From: Sphingomonadales bacterium
GTDB taxonomy: Bacteria; Pseudomonadota; Alphaproteobacteria; Sphingomonadales; Sphingomonadaceae
Direction: 5' to 3'
Assembly (NCBI GenBank): GCA_025352685.1
Contig: JANXSN010000006.1
Span: 1-37,807, forward strand
Length of the DNA: 37,807 nucleotides
The position numbers were made by a program, and so were the translations under genes. Positions within the stretch are counted from its first letter, which is position 1; every line of letters starts with the position of its first letter. The notes below the pieces were generated by a model. The model was not told the origin of the DNA, searched no databases, and saw only the letters and a program-made list of their open reading frames with translations. This document shows, in pieces, positions 17,311 to 26,733 of the stretch.

Positions 17311-17325
17311 GCCCGCCGGGCGGGC
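17311..17325 (+). other. Small GC palindrome upstream of crotonase gene
   Basis: GCCCGCC and GGCGGGC around a single G form a near-perfect 15-base palindrome in the 126-base gap between mce and the crotonase gene. It could attenuate or separate transcripts, but no T-run follows. Confidence 0.3.
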
Positions 17326-17363
17326 CCGGATCGGCTCGCGAAAACACTGTGGTTGGAGAAATT

Positions 17364-18146
17364 ATGACTTACGAAATGATCCGCACGGCGCGCGATGGCG
17401 ACGTTCTCACCATCACGCTGAACCGGCCCGAGAGGCTCAACGCCGCACCGCCCCAGATGTTCGACGAGATCGCCGAAGCGATCGACGATCTTGCCGGCGC
17501 ACGGGCGCTGCTCATCCATGGCGAGGGGCGTGCATTTTGCTCAGGCGCCGATCTTGCGGCTAGGAGCTACCGCCCCGTGGGTGGCGGCGAAGGCGCATTC
17601 GAAGCGCTGACTGGGAGTTACAACCCGACGATGCTAAAACTCTCGCGTCTGCCCGTGCCCATCGTCAGCGCGGTCAGCGGGGCCGCCGCCGGGATCGGTT
17701 GTAGCCTGGCGCTCGCGGCCGATTTCTGCATCGCTGGCGAAAGCGCCTATTTCCTGCAGGCATTCGTCAACATTGGCCTCATTCCTGATGGAGGCGCTTC
17801 GTGGATGCTCGCGCGCCTCATCGGCAAGGCACGGGCGACCGAAATGATGTTGCTCGGCGAACGCGTGCATGGACCAAAAGCCGCCGATTGGGGGCTGATC
17901 TATAAAGCGGTAGCCGACGAACGCGTGCTCGGCGAAGCCGCGGCTCTTGCTGCGCGCCTTGCTGCGGGGCCGACACGAGCACTCGGCTTGATGCGTCAGG
18001 GGCTCGCCGAGGCACTCGACGGCGATTATGCCGCAGCGCTCAGCCGCGAAGCCGCGAACCAACGCAACGCCGCAAACACCGCGGACGCAATGGAAGGCGG
18101 CGCAAGCTTCCTTGCCAAACGAAAGCCGGTGTTTCAGGGACGGTGA
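17364..18146 (+). CDS. PaaG-like enoyl-CoA hydratase/isomerase family protein
   Basis: A 260-residue crotonase-fold protein. The acyl-CoA oxyanion hole is formed by FCSGADL (58-64) and GAAAGIGCSLAL (106-117). Both catalytic glutamates of true enoyl-CoA hydratases are absent: the positions read CSLALAAD and LQAFVNIGLIPDGG. Aspartate D142 in IPDGG matches the one used by PaaG, and the C-terminal pattern (LAKRKPVFQGR) also resembles PaaG, an epoxyphenylacetyl-CoA isomerase. No phenylacetate genes are near, so I infer an isomerase acting on another acyl-CoA. ATG 17364 has GGAGA 6 bases upstream. The stop abuts the mutase start. Confidence 0.85.
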   Translation: MTYEMIRTARDGDVLTITLNRPERLNAAPPQMFDEIAEAIDDLAGARALLIHGEGRAFCSGADLAARSYRPVGGGEGAFEALTGSYNPTMLKLSRLPVPIVSAVSGAAAGIGCSLALAADFCIAGESAYFLQAFVNIGLIPDGGASWMLARLIGKARATEMMLLGERVHGPKAADWGLIYKAVADERVLGEAAALAARLAAGPTRALGLMRQGLAEALDGDYAAALSREAANQRNAANTADAMEGGASFLAKRKPVFQGR

Positions 18147-20279
18147 ATGACCGACCACAAAGACTGGGAAGCGCTCGCTGCCAAAGAAGTGAAGGGCAAG
18201 TCACTCGATTGGCTGACGCCCGAGGGGTTACGCATCAAACCGCTTTACACGGCGGAAGATAGCACCGACCCCGGTCTTCCCGGGTTCGCGCCGTTCACCC
18301 GCGGCGTCCGCGCGTCGATGTACGCCGGACGCCCCTGGACGATCCGCCAGTATGCCGGGTTTTCGACTGCCGAAGAGTCGAACGCGTTTTATCGGCGCAA
18401 CCTGGCGGCCGGACAGAAAGGCCTGAGCGTCGCCTTCGACCTCGCCACCCACCGCGGTTACGACAGCGACCACTGCCGCGTCGTTGGAGATGTGGGCAAA
18501 GCGGGTGTCGCAATCGACAGCGTCGATGACATGAAGATCCTTTTTGCCGGGATCCCGCTCGACCAGATGTCGGTCAGCATGACGATGAACGGCGCGGTCA
18601 TTCCGATCCTCGCCTTTTTCATCGTCGCAGGCGAGGAACAAGGCGTCGCCGCAGCGCAGCTCGACGGGACGATTCAGAACGACATTCTCAAGGAGTTCAT
18701 GGTCCGCAACACCTATATCTATCCGCCCGAACCCAGCATGCGGATCGTATCCGACATCATCGCCTACACTTCTGCCAACATGCCCAAGTTCAACAGCATC
18801 TCGATCAGCGGCTATCACATGCACGAGGCCGGCGCGACGGCGGTGCAGGAACTGGCTTTCACAATTGCCGACGGCAAGGAATACGTTCAGCGCGCAATCG
18901 CAAGCGGCCTCGACATCGACGCGTTCGCTGGGCGGTTGAGCTTCTTTTTCGGCATCGGCATGAACTTCTTTATGGAAGTCGCCAAGCTGCGCGCCGCGCG
19001 CACGCTGTGGCACCGGGTCATGGATGAGCTGGGTGCCAAGGACGAGCGTTCCAAAATGCTGCGCACCCATTGCCAGACCTCCGGTGTCTCGCTGCAGGAG
19101 TCCGATCCCTACAACAATGTGATCCGCACGACCGTTGAGGCAATGGCCGCAGTGTTCGGCGGCACCCAGTCGCTGCACACCAATGCGCTCGATGAAGCCA
19201 TCGCACTCCCGACAGAGTTTTCAGCCCGCATCGCGCGCAACACCCAGATCGTGCTTGCCGAAGAGACCGGCATTACCAGGGTCGTCGATCCGCTCGGGGG
19301 GTCCTATTACGTCGAAGCACTGACCAGCGAACTCGTCGACCAGGCCTGGAAAATCATCGGCGAAGTCGATGATCTGGGCGGCATGACCAAGGCAGTCGCC
19401 TCGGGCATGCCCAAGCGCTTGATCGAAGAAGCCGCAGCCGCGCGTCAGGCCCGTGTCGACAAGGGCGAAGACGTCATCGTGGGGGTGAACAAGTACAAGC
19501 CCGAAAACGCAGACCACATCGACTTCCTCGACGTCGACAATGTAAAGGTCCGCGAGGGCCAGGTTACGCGACTGAAGGCGACGAAAGCTGCGCGCGACGA
19601 AACAGCCTGTCAGGCGGCGCTTGCCGCGCTCACCCAAGGGGCCAGGGGCAGCGAGAACCTGCTCGCGCTTGCAGTAACAGCGGCACGCGCGCGGGCAACG
19701 CTCGGCGAAATCTCCGACGCGATGGAGCTGGTGTTTGGCCGCTATGCGACCACCCCTGAGCCCGTCCGCGGTATCTATGGGAGCGCGCATGAATTCGACG
19801 CGGCCTGGGCTCTGGTCGTCGACGGCGTCGATGCCACCGCACGGCGTCTGGGCCACAAGCCGCGCGTACTGATCGCCAAGATGGGCCAGGACGGGCATGA
19901 TCGTGGTGCCAACGTCGTTGCCAGCGCTTTTGGCGACATGGGTTTCGAGATCGTGAGCGGTCCGTTGTTTCAGACACCGCAGGAAACGTTTGCCCTTGCG
20001 CTCGAGCGCGACGTCGACGCCATCGGCGCGTCTAGCCTTGCCGCCGGACACAAGACACTCATTCCCGAACTCATCCGCCTGCTCCGTGAAGCGGGGCGCA
20101 GCGACATCAGGGTTTTTGCTGGTGGCGTCATCCCACCACAGGATTACCAGTTCCTCAGGGATGCAGGCGTGGTCGGCATCTATGGGCCGGGATCAAACAT
20201 TGTTGAATGCGCAGCCGACGTGCTGCGGCTGCTCGGGCACAACATGCCGCCCGCCGGATTGAGCGAGGCTGCAGAATGA
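18147..20279 (+). CDS. scpA: Methylmalonyl-CoA mutase (adenosylcobalamin-dependent)
   Basis: A 710-residue single-chain mutase that rearranges (R)-methylmalonyl-CoA to succinyl-CoA. The N-terminal TIM barrel contains [20 protein letters not shown] and [18 protein letters not shown]. The C-terminal cobalamin domain has [20 protein letters not shown] with the cobalt-ligating His at residue 584 (D-x-H-x-x-G). Length matches the large catalytic subunit; no small MutA-type partner or MeaB-like chaperone lies adjacent. Its ATG directly follows the crotonase TGA, and its TGA overlaps the bioB ATG. With the carboxylase and epimerase it completes propionyl-CoA to succinyl-CoA conversion. Confidence 0.96.
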   Translation: MTDHKDWEALAAKEVKGKSLDWLTPEGLRIKPLYTAEDSTDPGLPGFAPFTRGVRASMYAGRPWTIRQYAGFSTAEESNAFYRRNLAAGQKGLSVAFDLATHRGYDSDHCRVVGDVGKAGVAIDSVDDMKILFAGIPLDQMSVSMTMNGAVIPILAFFIVAGEEQGVAAAQLDGTIQNDILKEFMVRNTYIYPPEPSMRIVSDIIAYTSANMPKFNSISISGYHMHEAGATAVQELAFTIADGKEYVQRAIASGLDIDAFAGRLSFFFGIGMNFFMEVAKLRAARTLWHRVMDELGAKDERSKMLRTHCQTSGVSLQESDPYNNVIRTTVEAMAAVFGGTQSLHTNALDEAIALPTEFSARIARNTQIVLAEETGITRVVDPLGGSYYVEALTSELVDQAWKIIGEVDDLGGMTKAVASGMPKRLIEEAAAARQARVDKGEDVIVGVNKYKPENADHIDFLDVDNVKVREGQVTRLKATKAARDETACQAALAALTQGARGSENLLALAVTAARARATLGEISDAMELVFGRYATTPEPVRGIYGSAHEFDAAWALVVDGVDATARRLGHKPRVLIAKMGQDGHDRGANVVASAFGDMGFEIVSGPLFQTPQETFALALERDVDAIGASSLAAGHKTLIPELIRLLREAGRSDIRVFAGGVIPPQDYQFLRDAGVVGIYGPGSNIVECAADVLRLLGHNMPPAGLSEAAE

Positions 20280-21268
20280 CCGTGCGTACAGACTGGACAC
20301 GTCCCGAAATCGCCGCGTTGTTCGATCTCCGTTTCGACGACTTGATGTTTGGCGCGCAGTCCGTTCATCGCGCGCACCATGCCGCCGGGGAGGTGCAGCT
20401 GTGCACCCTGCTCTCGATCAAGACTGGCGGTTGTCCAGAGGATTGCGGCTATTGCTCGCAGTCGGCCTCGGCCGATACCGGGCTCAAGGCCGAAAAGCTG
20501 ATGGACGTGGACGCCGTGCTTGCGAGCGCCGCCGAAGCGAAAGCGGCTGGGTCACAGCGATTCTGCATGGGCGCGGCCTGGCGCGAGCCCAAGGACCGCG
20601 ACATGGGGGCCATTGTCGAGATGGTTTCCGGGGTCAAACGCATGGGTCTGGAAACCTGCATGACGCTTGGGATGCTGAGTAGCGAGCAGGCCCAGCGTCT
20701 CGCCGACGCGGGTCTCGATTACTATAACCACAACATCGATACCTCGCCGGAAAACTACCGCAACGTCATCACCACGCGGACGTTTCAGGAACGCGTAGAC
20801 ACACTCGCTGAAGTCCGCGCAGCGGGGATTAATGTGTGCTGCGGCGGCATCGTCGGCATGGGCGAGACGCGGGCCGACCGCGTCGGCTTCATACACGCAC
20901 TCGCTACCTTGCCGCAGCACCCAGAAAGCGTGCCCGTTAACGCGCTGGTGCCGGTCAAGGGCACGGTGCTTGGCAACATGCTTGCCAACACGCCGCTTGC
21001 CAAAATCGATGACGTTGAATTTGTCCGCACCGTCGCTGTCGCACGGGTAACCATGCCGATGAGCATGGTCCGCCTGAGTGCTGGCCGCGAAAGCATGAGC
21101 GAAGCAACGCAGGCGTTGTGCTTCATGGCGGGCGCCAATTCGATCTTCACGGGCGACAAGCTGCTGACCACAGGCAATGCGGGCGGCGGCGCGGACGCGT
21201 CGCTGTTTGCCAAGCTCGGCCTAAAGCCGATGGAGGCCGAGGAGCCGTTGCGGGTCGCGGCAGCGTGA
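20276..21268 (+). CDS. bioB: Biotin synthase
   Basis: A 330-residue radical-SAM enzyme that inserts sulfur into dethiobiotin. The radical-SAM cluster C53-x3-C57-x2-C60 ([11 protein letters not shown]) lies at the same residue numbers as in E. coli BioB. Other family segments are [29 protein letters not shown] and [14 protein letters not shown] chose ATG 20276, which overlaps the mutase stop (ATGA); the frame extends to 20207 inside the mutase but that part is not BioB-like. No other biotin genes are present: bioB sits alone among biotin-dependent carboxylase genes, so its expression probably tracks demand for biotinylated PccA. Confidence 0.97.
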   Translation: MTVRTDWTRPEIAALFDLRFDDLMFGAQSVHRAHHAAGEVQLCTLLSIKTGGCPEDCGYCSQSASADTGLKAEKLMDVDAVLASAAEAKAAGSQRFCMGAAWREPKDRDMGAIVEMVSGVKRMGLETCMTLGMLSSEQAQRLADAGLDYYNHNIDTSPENYRNVITTRTFQERVDTLAEVRAAGINVCCGGIVGMGETRADRVGFIHALATLPQHPESVPVNALVPVKGTVLGNMLANTPLAKIDDVEFVRTVAVARVTMPMSMVRLSAGRESMSEATQALCFMAGANSIFTGDKLLTTGNAGGGADASLFAKLGLKPMEAEEPLRVAAA

Positions 21269-21492
21269 ATCCAGACCCGAGTCTTGCCGTCCTGAGTCTT
21301 GCCGCTCTGGCTATGATATTGCTCTGGTCTGCTACCCGGTACCTGCCAGCACTCGGCGTTCCGAACATGCCTGTGCGACCTGCACGATCGTCGACGCGTT
21401 CGGTTATTGAGCCGACGACTGCTCTTTTCGGCTTGGTTGGCAGTTTCGTTCTTCTGGGAAAAATGGAGCCGCAATGTTCACGAAAATCCTGA
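21265..21492 (+). CDS. Possible small membrane protein, doubtful
   Basis: A 75-codon frame opening at GTG 21265, overlapping the bioB stop, and running 19 bases into pccA. It encodes two hydrophobic stretches ([17 protein letters not shown] and [17 protein letters not shown]) separated by a basic loop. There is no recognised family and no clear ribosome site. It is the only candidate gene in the 205-base gap between bioB and pccA and may be spurious. Confidence 0.25.
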   Translation: MNPDPSLAVLSLAALAMILLWSATRYLPALGVPNMPVRPARSSTRSVIEPTTALFGLVGSFVLLGKMEPQCSRKS

Positions 21493-23456
21493 TCGCCAAT
21501 CGCGGCGAGATTGCGTGCCGTATTATCCGCACTGCCAAAAAAATGGGTATCGCGACGGTCGCAGTCTATTCGGATGCCGACGCACGGTCCCCGCACGTCC
21601 TGATGGCCGATGAATCCGTCCTCATAGGCCCCTCACCCGCGGCCGAGAGCTATCTGATCGCCGACAGGATTATCGCTGCATGCAAGCAGACCGGCGCTGA
21701 GGCGGTGCATCCGGGCTATGGCTTTCTGTCGGAACGTACGTCGTTTGCTCAAGCGCTCGCTGACAACGGGATCACGTTCATCGGCCCGCCGATCAATGCT
21801 ATTGCGGCAATGGGCGACAAGATTGAGTCCAAGAAATTGGCGCTCAAAGCCGGCGTCAATGTCGTCCCCGGGTTCGTGGGGGAAATTGACTCGACCGAGC
21901 ATGCCGTCGAAATCGCCAATGGCATCGGCTATCCGGTGATGATGAAGGCGTCGGCAGGCGGCGGCGGCAAAGGGATGCGCTTGGCCTACAGCGAAGCCGA
22001 CGTCCGCGAGGGGTTCGAAGCAACCAAGCGCGAGGGTCTCGCCAGCTTTGGTGACGACCGGGTCTTCATCGAGAAATTCATCCTCAATCCGCGCCACATC
22101 GAAATCCAGATCCTGGGCGACCAGCACGGCAAAATCGTCTATTTGAACGAGCGCGAGTGCAGTATCCAGCGCCGCCACCAGAAAGTCGTCGAAGAGGCGC
22201 CCTCGCCCTTTGTCACGCCCAAGATGCGTCAAGCAATGGGCGAGCAGTGCGTGGCGCTTGCGCAAGCAGTCGGCTATTACTCGGCCGGGACGGTCGAGCT
22301 GATCGTGTCGGGCGCAGACCCGACGGGCGAGAGTTTCTACTTTCTCGAAATGAATACCCGGCTTCAGGTCGAACATCCCGTCACCGAATGCATTACCGGC
22401 ATCGATCTGGTCGAAAAGATGATCCGTATCGCTGCCGGCGAGCGGCTCGGCATGACCCAGAATGACGTCAAGCTCGACGGCTGGGCGGTCGAAAACCGCG
22501 TTTACGCCGAGGATCCCTATCGCGGGTTCCTGCCATCGACCGGCCGCCTTGTCCGCTACAATCCACCGGCCGCTGGCGACGGTGTCCGCGTCGATGACGG
22601 TGTTATCGAAGGCGGTGAAGTCTCTCGCTTTTACGACCCGATGATTGCAAAACTGATTACCTGGGCGCCGACCCGGCTCGAAGCCATCGACAAGCAGATC
22701 GCCGCTCTCGACAATTTCGAGATCGAAGGCGTCGGCCACAACATCGATTTTGTGTCCGCGATCATGCAGCACCCACGGTTCCGCTCGGGCGAGATCACGA
22801 CCGGGTTCATTGCCGAAGAATATCCCGACGGTTTCCACGGTAGCCCTGCATCGCCCGAACTTTTGCGCACGCTCGTCGCCATCGCTGCGTTTGCCGCGAC
22901 CGCCGAAGCCGATCGTGCGCGTCGCGTTGACGGTCAGCTCGGCAAACGGCTCAGACCGCCGGCCAACTGGCAAATTAATATCGGCGGGGCAAACCATCAT
23001 GTCTCGATCAGCACCGAAGGCATCCTCGTCGACGGCGGCGACCTCGATATTGAGCTCGAATATACGCCGGGCGACCGGATCGTCGAAGCGACCCTCGCCG
23101 ACGCCCCGCTCGCGGTTCGGATCCTACGCACCCGCGCCGGGTTCAAGCTGACGACGCGCGGTGCCTCACATATCGCGCGCGTTCTGCCCGCCCATGTCGC
23201 AACGCTGAGCGCACACATGATCGAGAAGACCCCACCGGATCTGTCACGTTTTCTGCTGTCGCCGATGCCAGGCCTATTGACGGCCCTTCATGTCGCGGCG
23301 GGCGACAAGGTCGAGGCCGGTCAACCCCTTGCCGTGATCGAAGCGATGAAAATGGAAAATATCTTGCGCGCCGGGAAAACCGGTACCGTCAAAAGCATCA
23401 GCGCGTCGCAAGGTGACAGTCTGGCCGTCGACCAGGTTATTCTCGAGCTCGACTGA
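21474..23456 (+). CDS. pccA: Acetyl/propionyl-CoA carboxylase alpha subunit (biotin carboxylase + biotin carrier)
   Basis: A 660-residue protein combining biotin carboxylase and biotin carrier functions. The N-terminal domain ([13 protein letters not shown]), the ATP-grasp loop MKASAGGGGKGMR, and FIEKFILNPRHIEIQI with the EMNTRLQVEHPVTE motif give ATP-dependent carboxylation of biotin. A linker of about 130 residues leads to the carrier domain with the biotinylation site EAMKMEN, lysine 626. GGAG lies 7 bases before ATG 21474. It pairs with PccB at the start of the cluster; alpha and beta are separated by four genes rather than adjacent. Confidence 0.96.
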   Translation: MFTKILIANRGEIACRIIRTAKKMGIATVAVYSDADARSPHVLMADESVLIGPSPAAESYLIADRIIAACKQTGAEAVHPGYGFLSERTSFAQALADNGITFIGPPINAIAAMGDKIESKKLALKAGVNVVPGFVGEIDSTEHAVEIANGIGYPVMMKASAGGGGKGMRLAYSEADVREGFEATKREGLASFGDDRVFIEKFILNPRHIEIQILGDQHGKIVYLNERECSIQRRHQKVVEEAPSPFVTPKMRQAMGEQCVALAQAVGYYSAGTVELIVSGADPTGESFYFLEMNTRLQVEHPVTECITGIDLVEKMIRIAAGERLGMTQNDVKLDGWAVENRVYAEDPYRGFLPSTGRLVRYNPPAAGDGVRVDDGVIEGGEVSRFYDPMIAKLITWAPTRLEAIDKQIAALDNFEIEGVGHNIDFVSAIMQHPRFRSGEITTGFIAEEYPDGFHGSPASPELLRTLVAIAAFAATAEADRARRVDGQLGKRLRPPANWQINIGGANHHVSISTEGILVDGGDLDIELEYTPGDRIVEATLADAPLAVRILRTRAGFKLTTRGASHIARVLPAHVATLSAHMIEKTPPDLSRFLLSPMPGLLTALHVAAGDKVEAGQPLAVIEAMKMENILRAGKTGTVKSISASQGDSLAVDQVILELD

Positions 23457-23477
23457 CCGAATTGGGGTTCCCAACGC

Positions 23478-23509
23478 TGTATTGTCTTAGTAATACACCT
23501 AGACTAAGA
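23478..23509 (+). promoter_or_regulatory. Overlapping inverted repeats upstream of RND permease
   Basis: TGTATT (23478-23483) and AATACA (23492-23497) form one repeat with an 8-base spacer. TCTTAGT (23485-23491) and ACTAAGA (23503-23509) form a second, 7-bp repeat with an 11-base spacer. The two interleave within 32 bases, just before the ribosome site. This looks like an operator for a dimeric regulator, but no regulator gene is adjacent. Confidence 0.55.
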
Positions 23510-23519
23510 GGGTGCCGAG

Positions 23520-26500
23520 ATGAGTTTCCGAAACATTTCTGCCTGGGCGATCCGCAACCCGGTCGCGCCGATCGTCCTGTTCATTGCGCTCGGCCTGGCC
23601 GGCATTGTGTCGTTCATGCAGATGAAGGTGAACAACAACCCCGACGTGAGCTTTCCCGCCGCGCAGGTCAGGGTCTCGCAACCCGGCGCTGCGCCGACCG
23701 AGTTGGAAACCCAGGTCACCCAGAAAGTCGAAGCCGCGCTACGCGGCATCAACGGCGTCGAGGACATGTCTTCGTATATCGAAGAAGGCACCTCCAACAC
23801 GACCGTCCAGTTCGCGATTGGCACGCCCGTCGATCGCGCTGTAAACGATGTTCGCGACGCCCTGGCCAACATCCGCAGCGACTTGCCTGACGGCATTCTT
23901 GAACCGCAGGTCAACCGGATCGACATCGACGGCGGCCCGATTGCTTATTTCTCGGCCGAGGCGACCGACATGACGCTCGAACAGCTTAGCTGGTTCGTCG
24001 ACAATACCGTCGCCAAGCGGCTTGTCACGGTCTCTGGCATGGCGAACATTCAGCGGTCGGGTGGCGTAAAGCGCGAAATCCGCGTCATTCTCGATCCCGC
24101 GCGCATGCAGGCACAGGGAGTAACCGCGACGCAGGTCAACGCGCAGCTGCGCGCGATTAATCTTAACGCTGCCGGTGGGCGCGCCGAAATTGCCGGGTCC
24201 GAACAGTCAGTTCGCGTTCTCGGCAATGCCGAAAGCGCTTTTGCACTCGGCGAAAAGATGATTTCAGTCGGTGGGCGTTCGATCAAGCTGACCGACATCG
24301 CGACCGTGCGCGACAGCGTTGCCGAGCAACGCAACATCTCGAAAATAAACGGCAAGCAGGTGCTCAGCTTTGCGATGGCGAAGTCGAAGGGCGCGTCGGA
24401 TGTGCTGGTCTACGATGAGGGCGTCAAACTGCTCCGTGCACTCGAAAAGGAAAACCCCAAGGTCAAGTTCCGCCTGCTGTTCACCACAGTCGACTACACG
24501 CGCTCTCAATATCATTCGGCGATCGATGCGATGTGGGAAGGCGCAATTCTTGCTGTCCTTGTCGTGTTGGTCTTCCTGCGCGACTGGCGCGCGACGGTGA
24601 TCTCCGCCATCGCCATTCCGCTGTCAGCCATCCCGGCCTTCTGGTTCATGGATCTGATGGGCTTCACGTTAAACGGGGTCAGCCTGCTCGCGCTCAGCCT
24701 GGTTGCTGGCGTCCTGGTCGACGATGCCATTGTCGAAATCGAAAACATCGTGCGCCACATGCGGATGGGCAAAACCGCCTATCAGGCGTCAATCGACGCC
24801 GCCGACGAGATCGGGCTGGCAGTGCTTGCGACCACCATGGCCATCGTTGCAGTGTTCCTGCCAGTCGGGCTCATGCCGGGTATTTCTGGCCAGTTCTTCA
24901 AGCAATTCGGCCTCACGATCGTCGCGGCCGTGCTGGTCAGTCTTGCAGTGGCCCGCCTGATCACGCCGATGCTCGCTGCCTATTTCCTCAAGGCACACGG
25001 CCATGCAGCCCATGGCGGAGGTCCGCTGATGGACCGCTATATGCGACTTTTGGTCTGGTCGCTGGACACGCGCCGGGCGTGTGCGTTGCGGGGAGCTACG
25101 CGTTGGTCGCGGATCTGGGCACGTCGCGCCGATCACCGAATATGGGTGATGGGGATTGGTGCGCTGGCCTTTGCGCTAACGGTCGTCGCGTTTGGAACGC
25201 TACAATTCACGGGCAATCCTGCACAGAACAACGATTCCAGTCAGGTCAGGATCCAGCTTCCCCCCGGTGCGACACTTGCACAAACTCTGGCTGTAACCGA
25301 CCATGTCACCCGGCTGCTCGATGCCGCGCCCGAAGTTGAGGCGGCATTTGGCGACACCAATGTCGGCGACGCCAATGTCTTTATCACGCTCAAAAAGGAA
25401 CGCGATAAGACCAGCATCGAATTCGAACGAGAATTTGCACCGAAGTTACGCGCGATTCCCGATGCCCGGGTGACGTTCCAGAGTCAGAATGGTGGTCTGG
25501 GACGCGACGTAACAGTCATGCTTGCAGGGTCGGATCCAACACTCGTCACCAAAACGGCTAACAAATTGGTCGAAGAAATGCGTGAGTTGAAACAGCTGCG
25601 TGCGCCCCGGATCGAGGGTGATCTGCAACGTCCAGAAATCGTCATCAAGCCGCGGTTAGCGCTCGCTGCCGAATTGGGCGTGACGTCGTCCGCTCTCAGC
25701 CAGACCATCCGGATCGCTACGCAAGGCGACATCGACCAGAACGCAGCCAAATTTTCGCTGGCCGACCGACAGATCCCAATCCGCGTCATGATCGATGCGG
25801 CTGACCGGACCAGTCTGTCGACGATTGAAAATCTGCCAGTGCCGACGCTCAGCGGGGGCAGTGTGCCGCTCAAACTCGTCGCCGACATCAGCTTTGGCGA
25901 GGGACCGTCGATCCTGCGTCGCTTCAACCAGAATCGACGCGTTGCAATCGGCGCCGATTTCGCTCCCGGTGTCGTCACGGCTTCGAAGGAGATCGATGCG
26001 CTCCCGGCGATGAAGACCCTGCCCGTCGGGGTCGAACGCGTCAGCTTCGGCGACGACAAGTTCATGAAGGAGATGCTGACCAACTTCATCGTCGCAGTTG
26101 TCTCGGGTGTCCTGCTCGTCTTCGCGGTGCTCGTACTGCTCTACAAGCGCGTCCTGCCGCCGTTCGTAAACATGGGATCGCTTGGCCTTGCGCCGCTCGG
26201 CGGCGCCCTGGCCTTGCACCTTACCGGCAACCCGATTTCGATGCCCGTGCTGATCGGGCTGCTCATGCTGCTGGGCATCGTCGCCAAGAACTCGATCCTG
26301 CTAGTTGATTTCGCGCTCGAGGAAATGAACAAGGGCGTGCCAATTCGCAGTGCCATCATCGACGCAGGACACAAGCGTGCCCAGCCCATTGTCATGACCA
26401 CGGTCGCAATGGTTGCCGGCATGCTGCCGATCGCCCTTTCTTTTTCGGGCGATGGTAGCTGGCGCGCACCGATGGGCATCGTCGTGATCGGCGGTCTGAT

Positions 26501-26657
26501 CCTGTCTACGCTGCTGACGTTACTGATTGTGCCGCCGCTGTTCAGTCTTGCGGTCGGTATCGAGGGGCGCCTGGGCCCGTGGCTGACCCGCAAGGTCACC
26601 AATGGCGGTGCGCCCGTCAGCGGCGCCAGAGGGAGCGCGCCCGAACCAGCCGAATAG
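23520..26657 (+). CDS. RND-family efflux permease, HAE-1-like
   Basis: A 1045-residue inner-membrane proton antiporter subunit of the AcrB/MexB class. The N-terminal helix (WAIRNPVAPIVLFIALGL), two large periplasmic loops and the fourth helix with LVAGVLVDDAIVEIENIVRH (paired aspartates near 401-402, proton relay) are characteristic. A second helical bundle ends near residue 1010. These pumps need a periplasmic adaptor and an outer-membrane channel; neither is next to it, so it must borrow them or act with partners elsewhere. The start lies 63 bases after pccA. It has its own probable operator and a GAGGG ribosome site. The substrate is unknown. Confidence 0.93.
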   Translation: MSFRNISAWAIRNPVAPIVLFIALGLAGIVSFMQMKVNNNPDVSFPAAQVRVSQPGAAPTELETQVTQKVEAALRGINGVEDMSSYIEEGTSNTTVQFAIGTPVDRAVNDVRDALANIRSDLPDGILEPQVNRIDIDGGPIAYFSAEATDMTLEQLSWFVDNTVAKRLVTVSGMANIQRSGGVKREIRVILDPARMQAQGVTATQVNAQLRAINLNAAGGRAEIAGSEQSVRVLGNAESAFALGEKMISVGGRSIKLTDIATVRDSVAEQRNISKINGKQVLSFAMAKSKGASDVLVYDEGVKLLRALEKENPKVKFRLLFTTVDYTRSQYHSAIDAMWEGAILAVLVVLVFLRDWRATVISAIAIPLSAIPAFWFMDLMGFTLNGVSLLALSLVAGVLVDDAIVEIENIVRHMRMGKTAYQASIDAADEIGLAVLATTMAIVAVFLPVGLMPGISGQFFKQFGLTIVAAVLVSLAVARLITPMLAAYFLKAHGHAAHGGGPLMDRYMRLLVWSLDTRRACALRGATRWSRIWARRADHRIWVMGIGALAFALTVVAFGTLQFTGNPAQNNDSSQVRIQLPPGATLAQTLAVTDHVTRLLDAAPEVEAAFGDTNVGDANVFITLKKERDKTSIEFEREFAPKLRAIPDARVTFQSQNGGLGRDVTVMLAGSDPTLVTKTANKLVEEMRELKQLRAPRIEGDLQRPEIVIKPRLALAAELGVTSSALSQTIRIATQGDIDQNAAKFSLADRQIPIRVMIDAADRTSLSTIENLPVPTLSGGSVPLKLVADISFGEGPSILRRFNQNRRVAIGADFAPGVVTASKEIDALPAMKTLPVGVERVSFGDDKFMKEMLTNFIVAVVSGVLLVFAVLVLLYKRVLPPFVNMGSLGLAPLGGALALHLTGNPISMPVLIGLLMLLGIVAKNSILLVDFALEEMNKGVPIRSAIIDAGHKRAQPIVMTTVAMVAGMLPIALSFSGDGSWRAPMGIVVIGGLILSTLLTLLIVPPLFSLAVGIEGRLGPWLTRKVTNGGAPVSGARGSAPEPAE

Positions 26658-26733
26658 CCTAAAGTCTGGCGGGCCAACGCCGTTAACCATGACGAAACGG
26701 GCGGACGTTCGCGCGCGCATCATTGGGGTTCGG

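Noticed and set aside
18228-19178. A 316-codon open frame antisense to methylmalonyl-CoA mutase
   Set aside because: It is a mirror of the strongly conserved mutase barrel with no domain of its own.
21633-23000. A 455-codon open frame antisense to pccA
   Set aside because: The plus strand carries unmistakable biotin carboxylase motifs; the antisense protein has no recognisable domain.
23462-23474. TTGGG-GTT-CCCAA as a terminator of pccA
   Set aside because: The stem is only 5 bp and no T-run follows.
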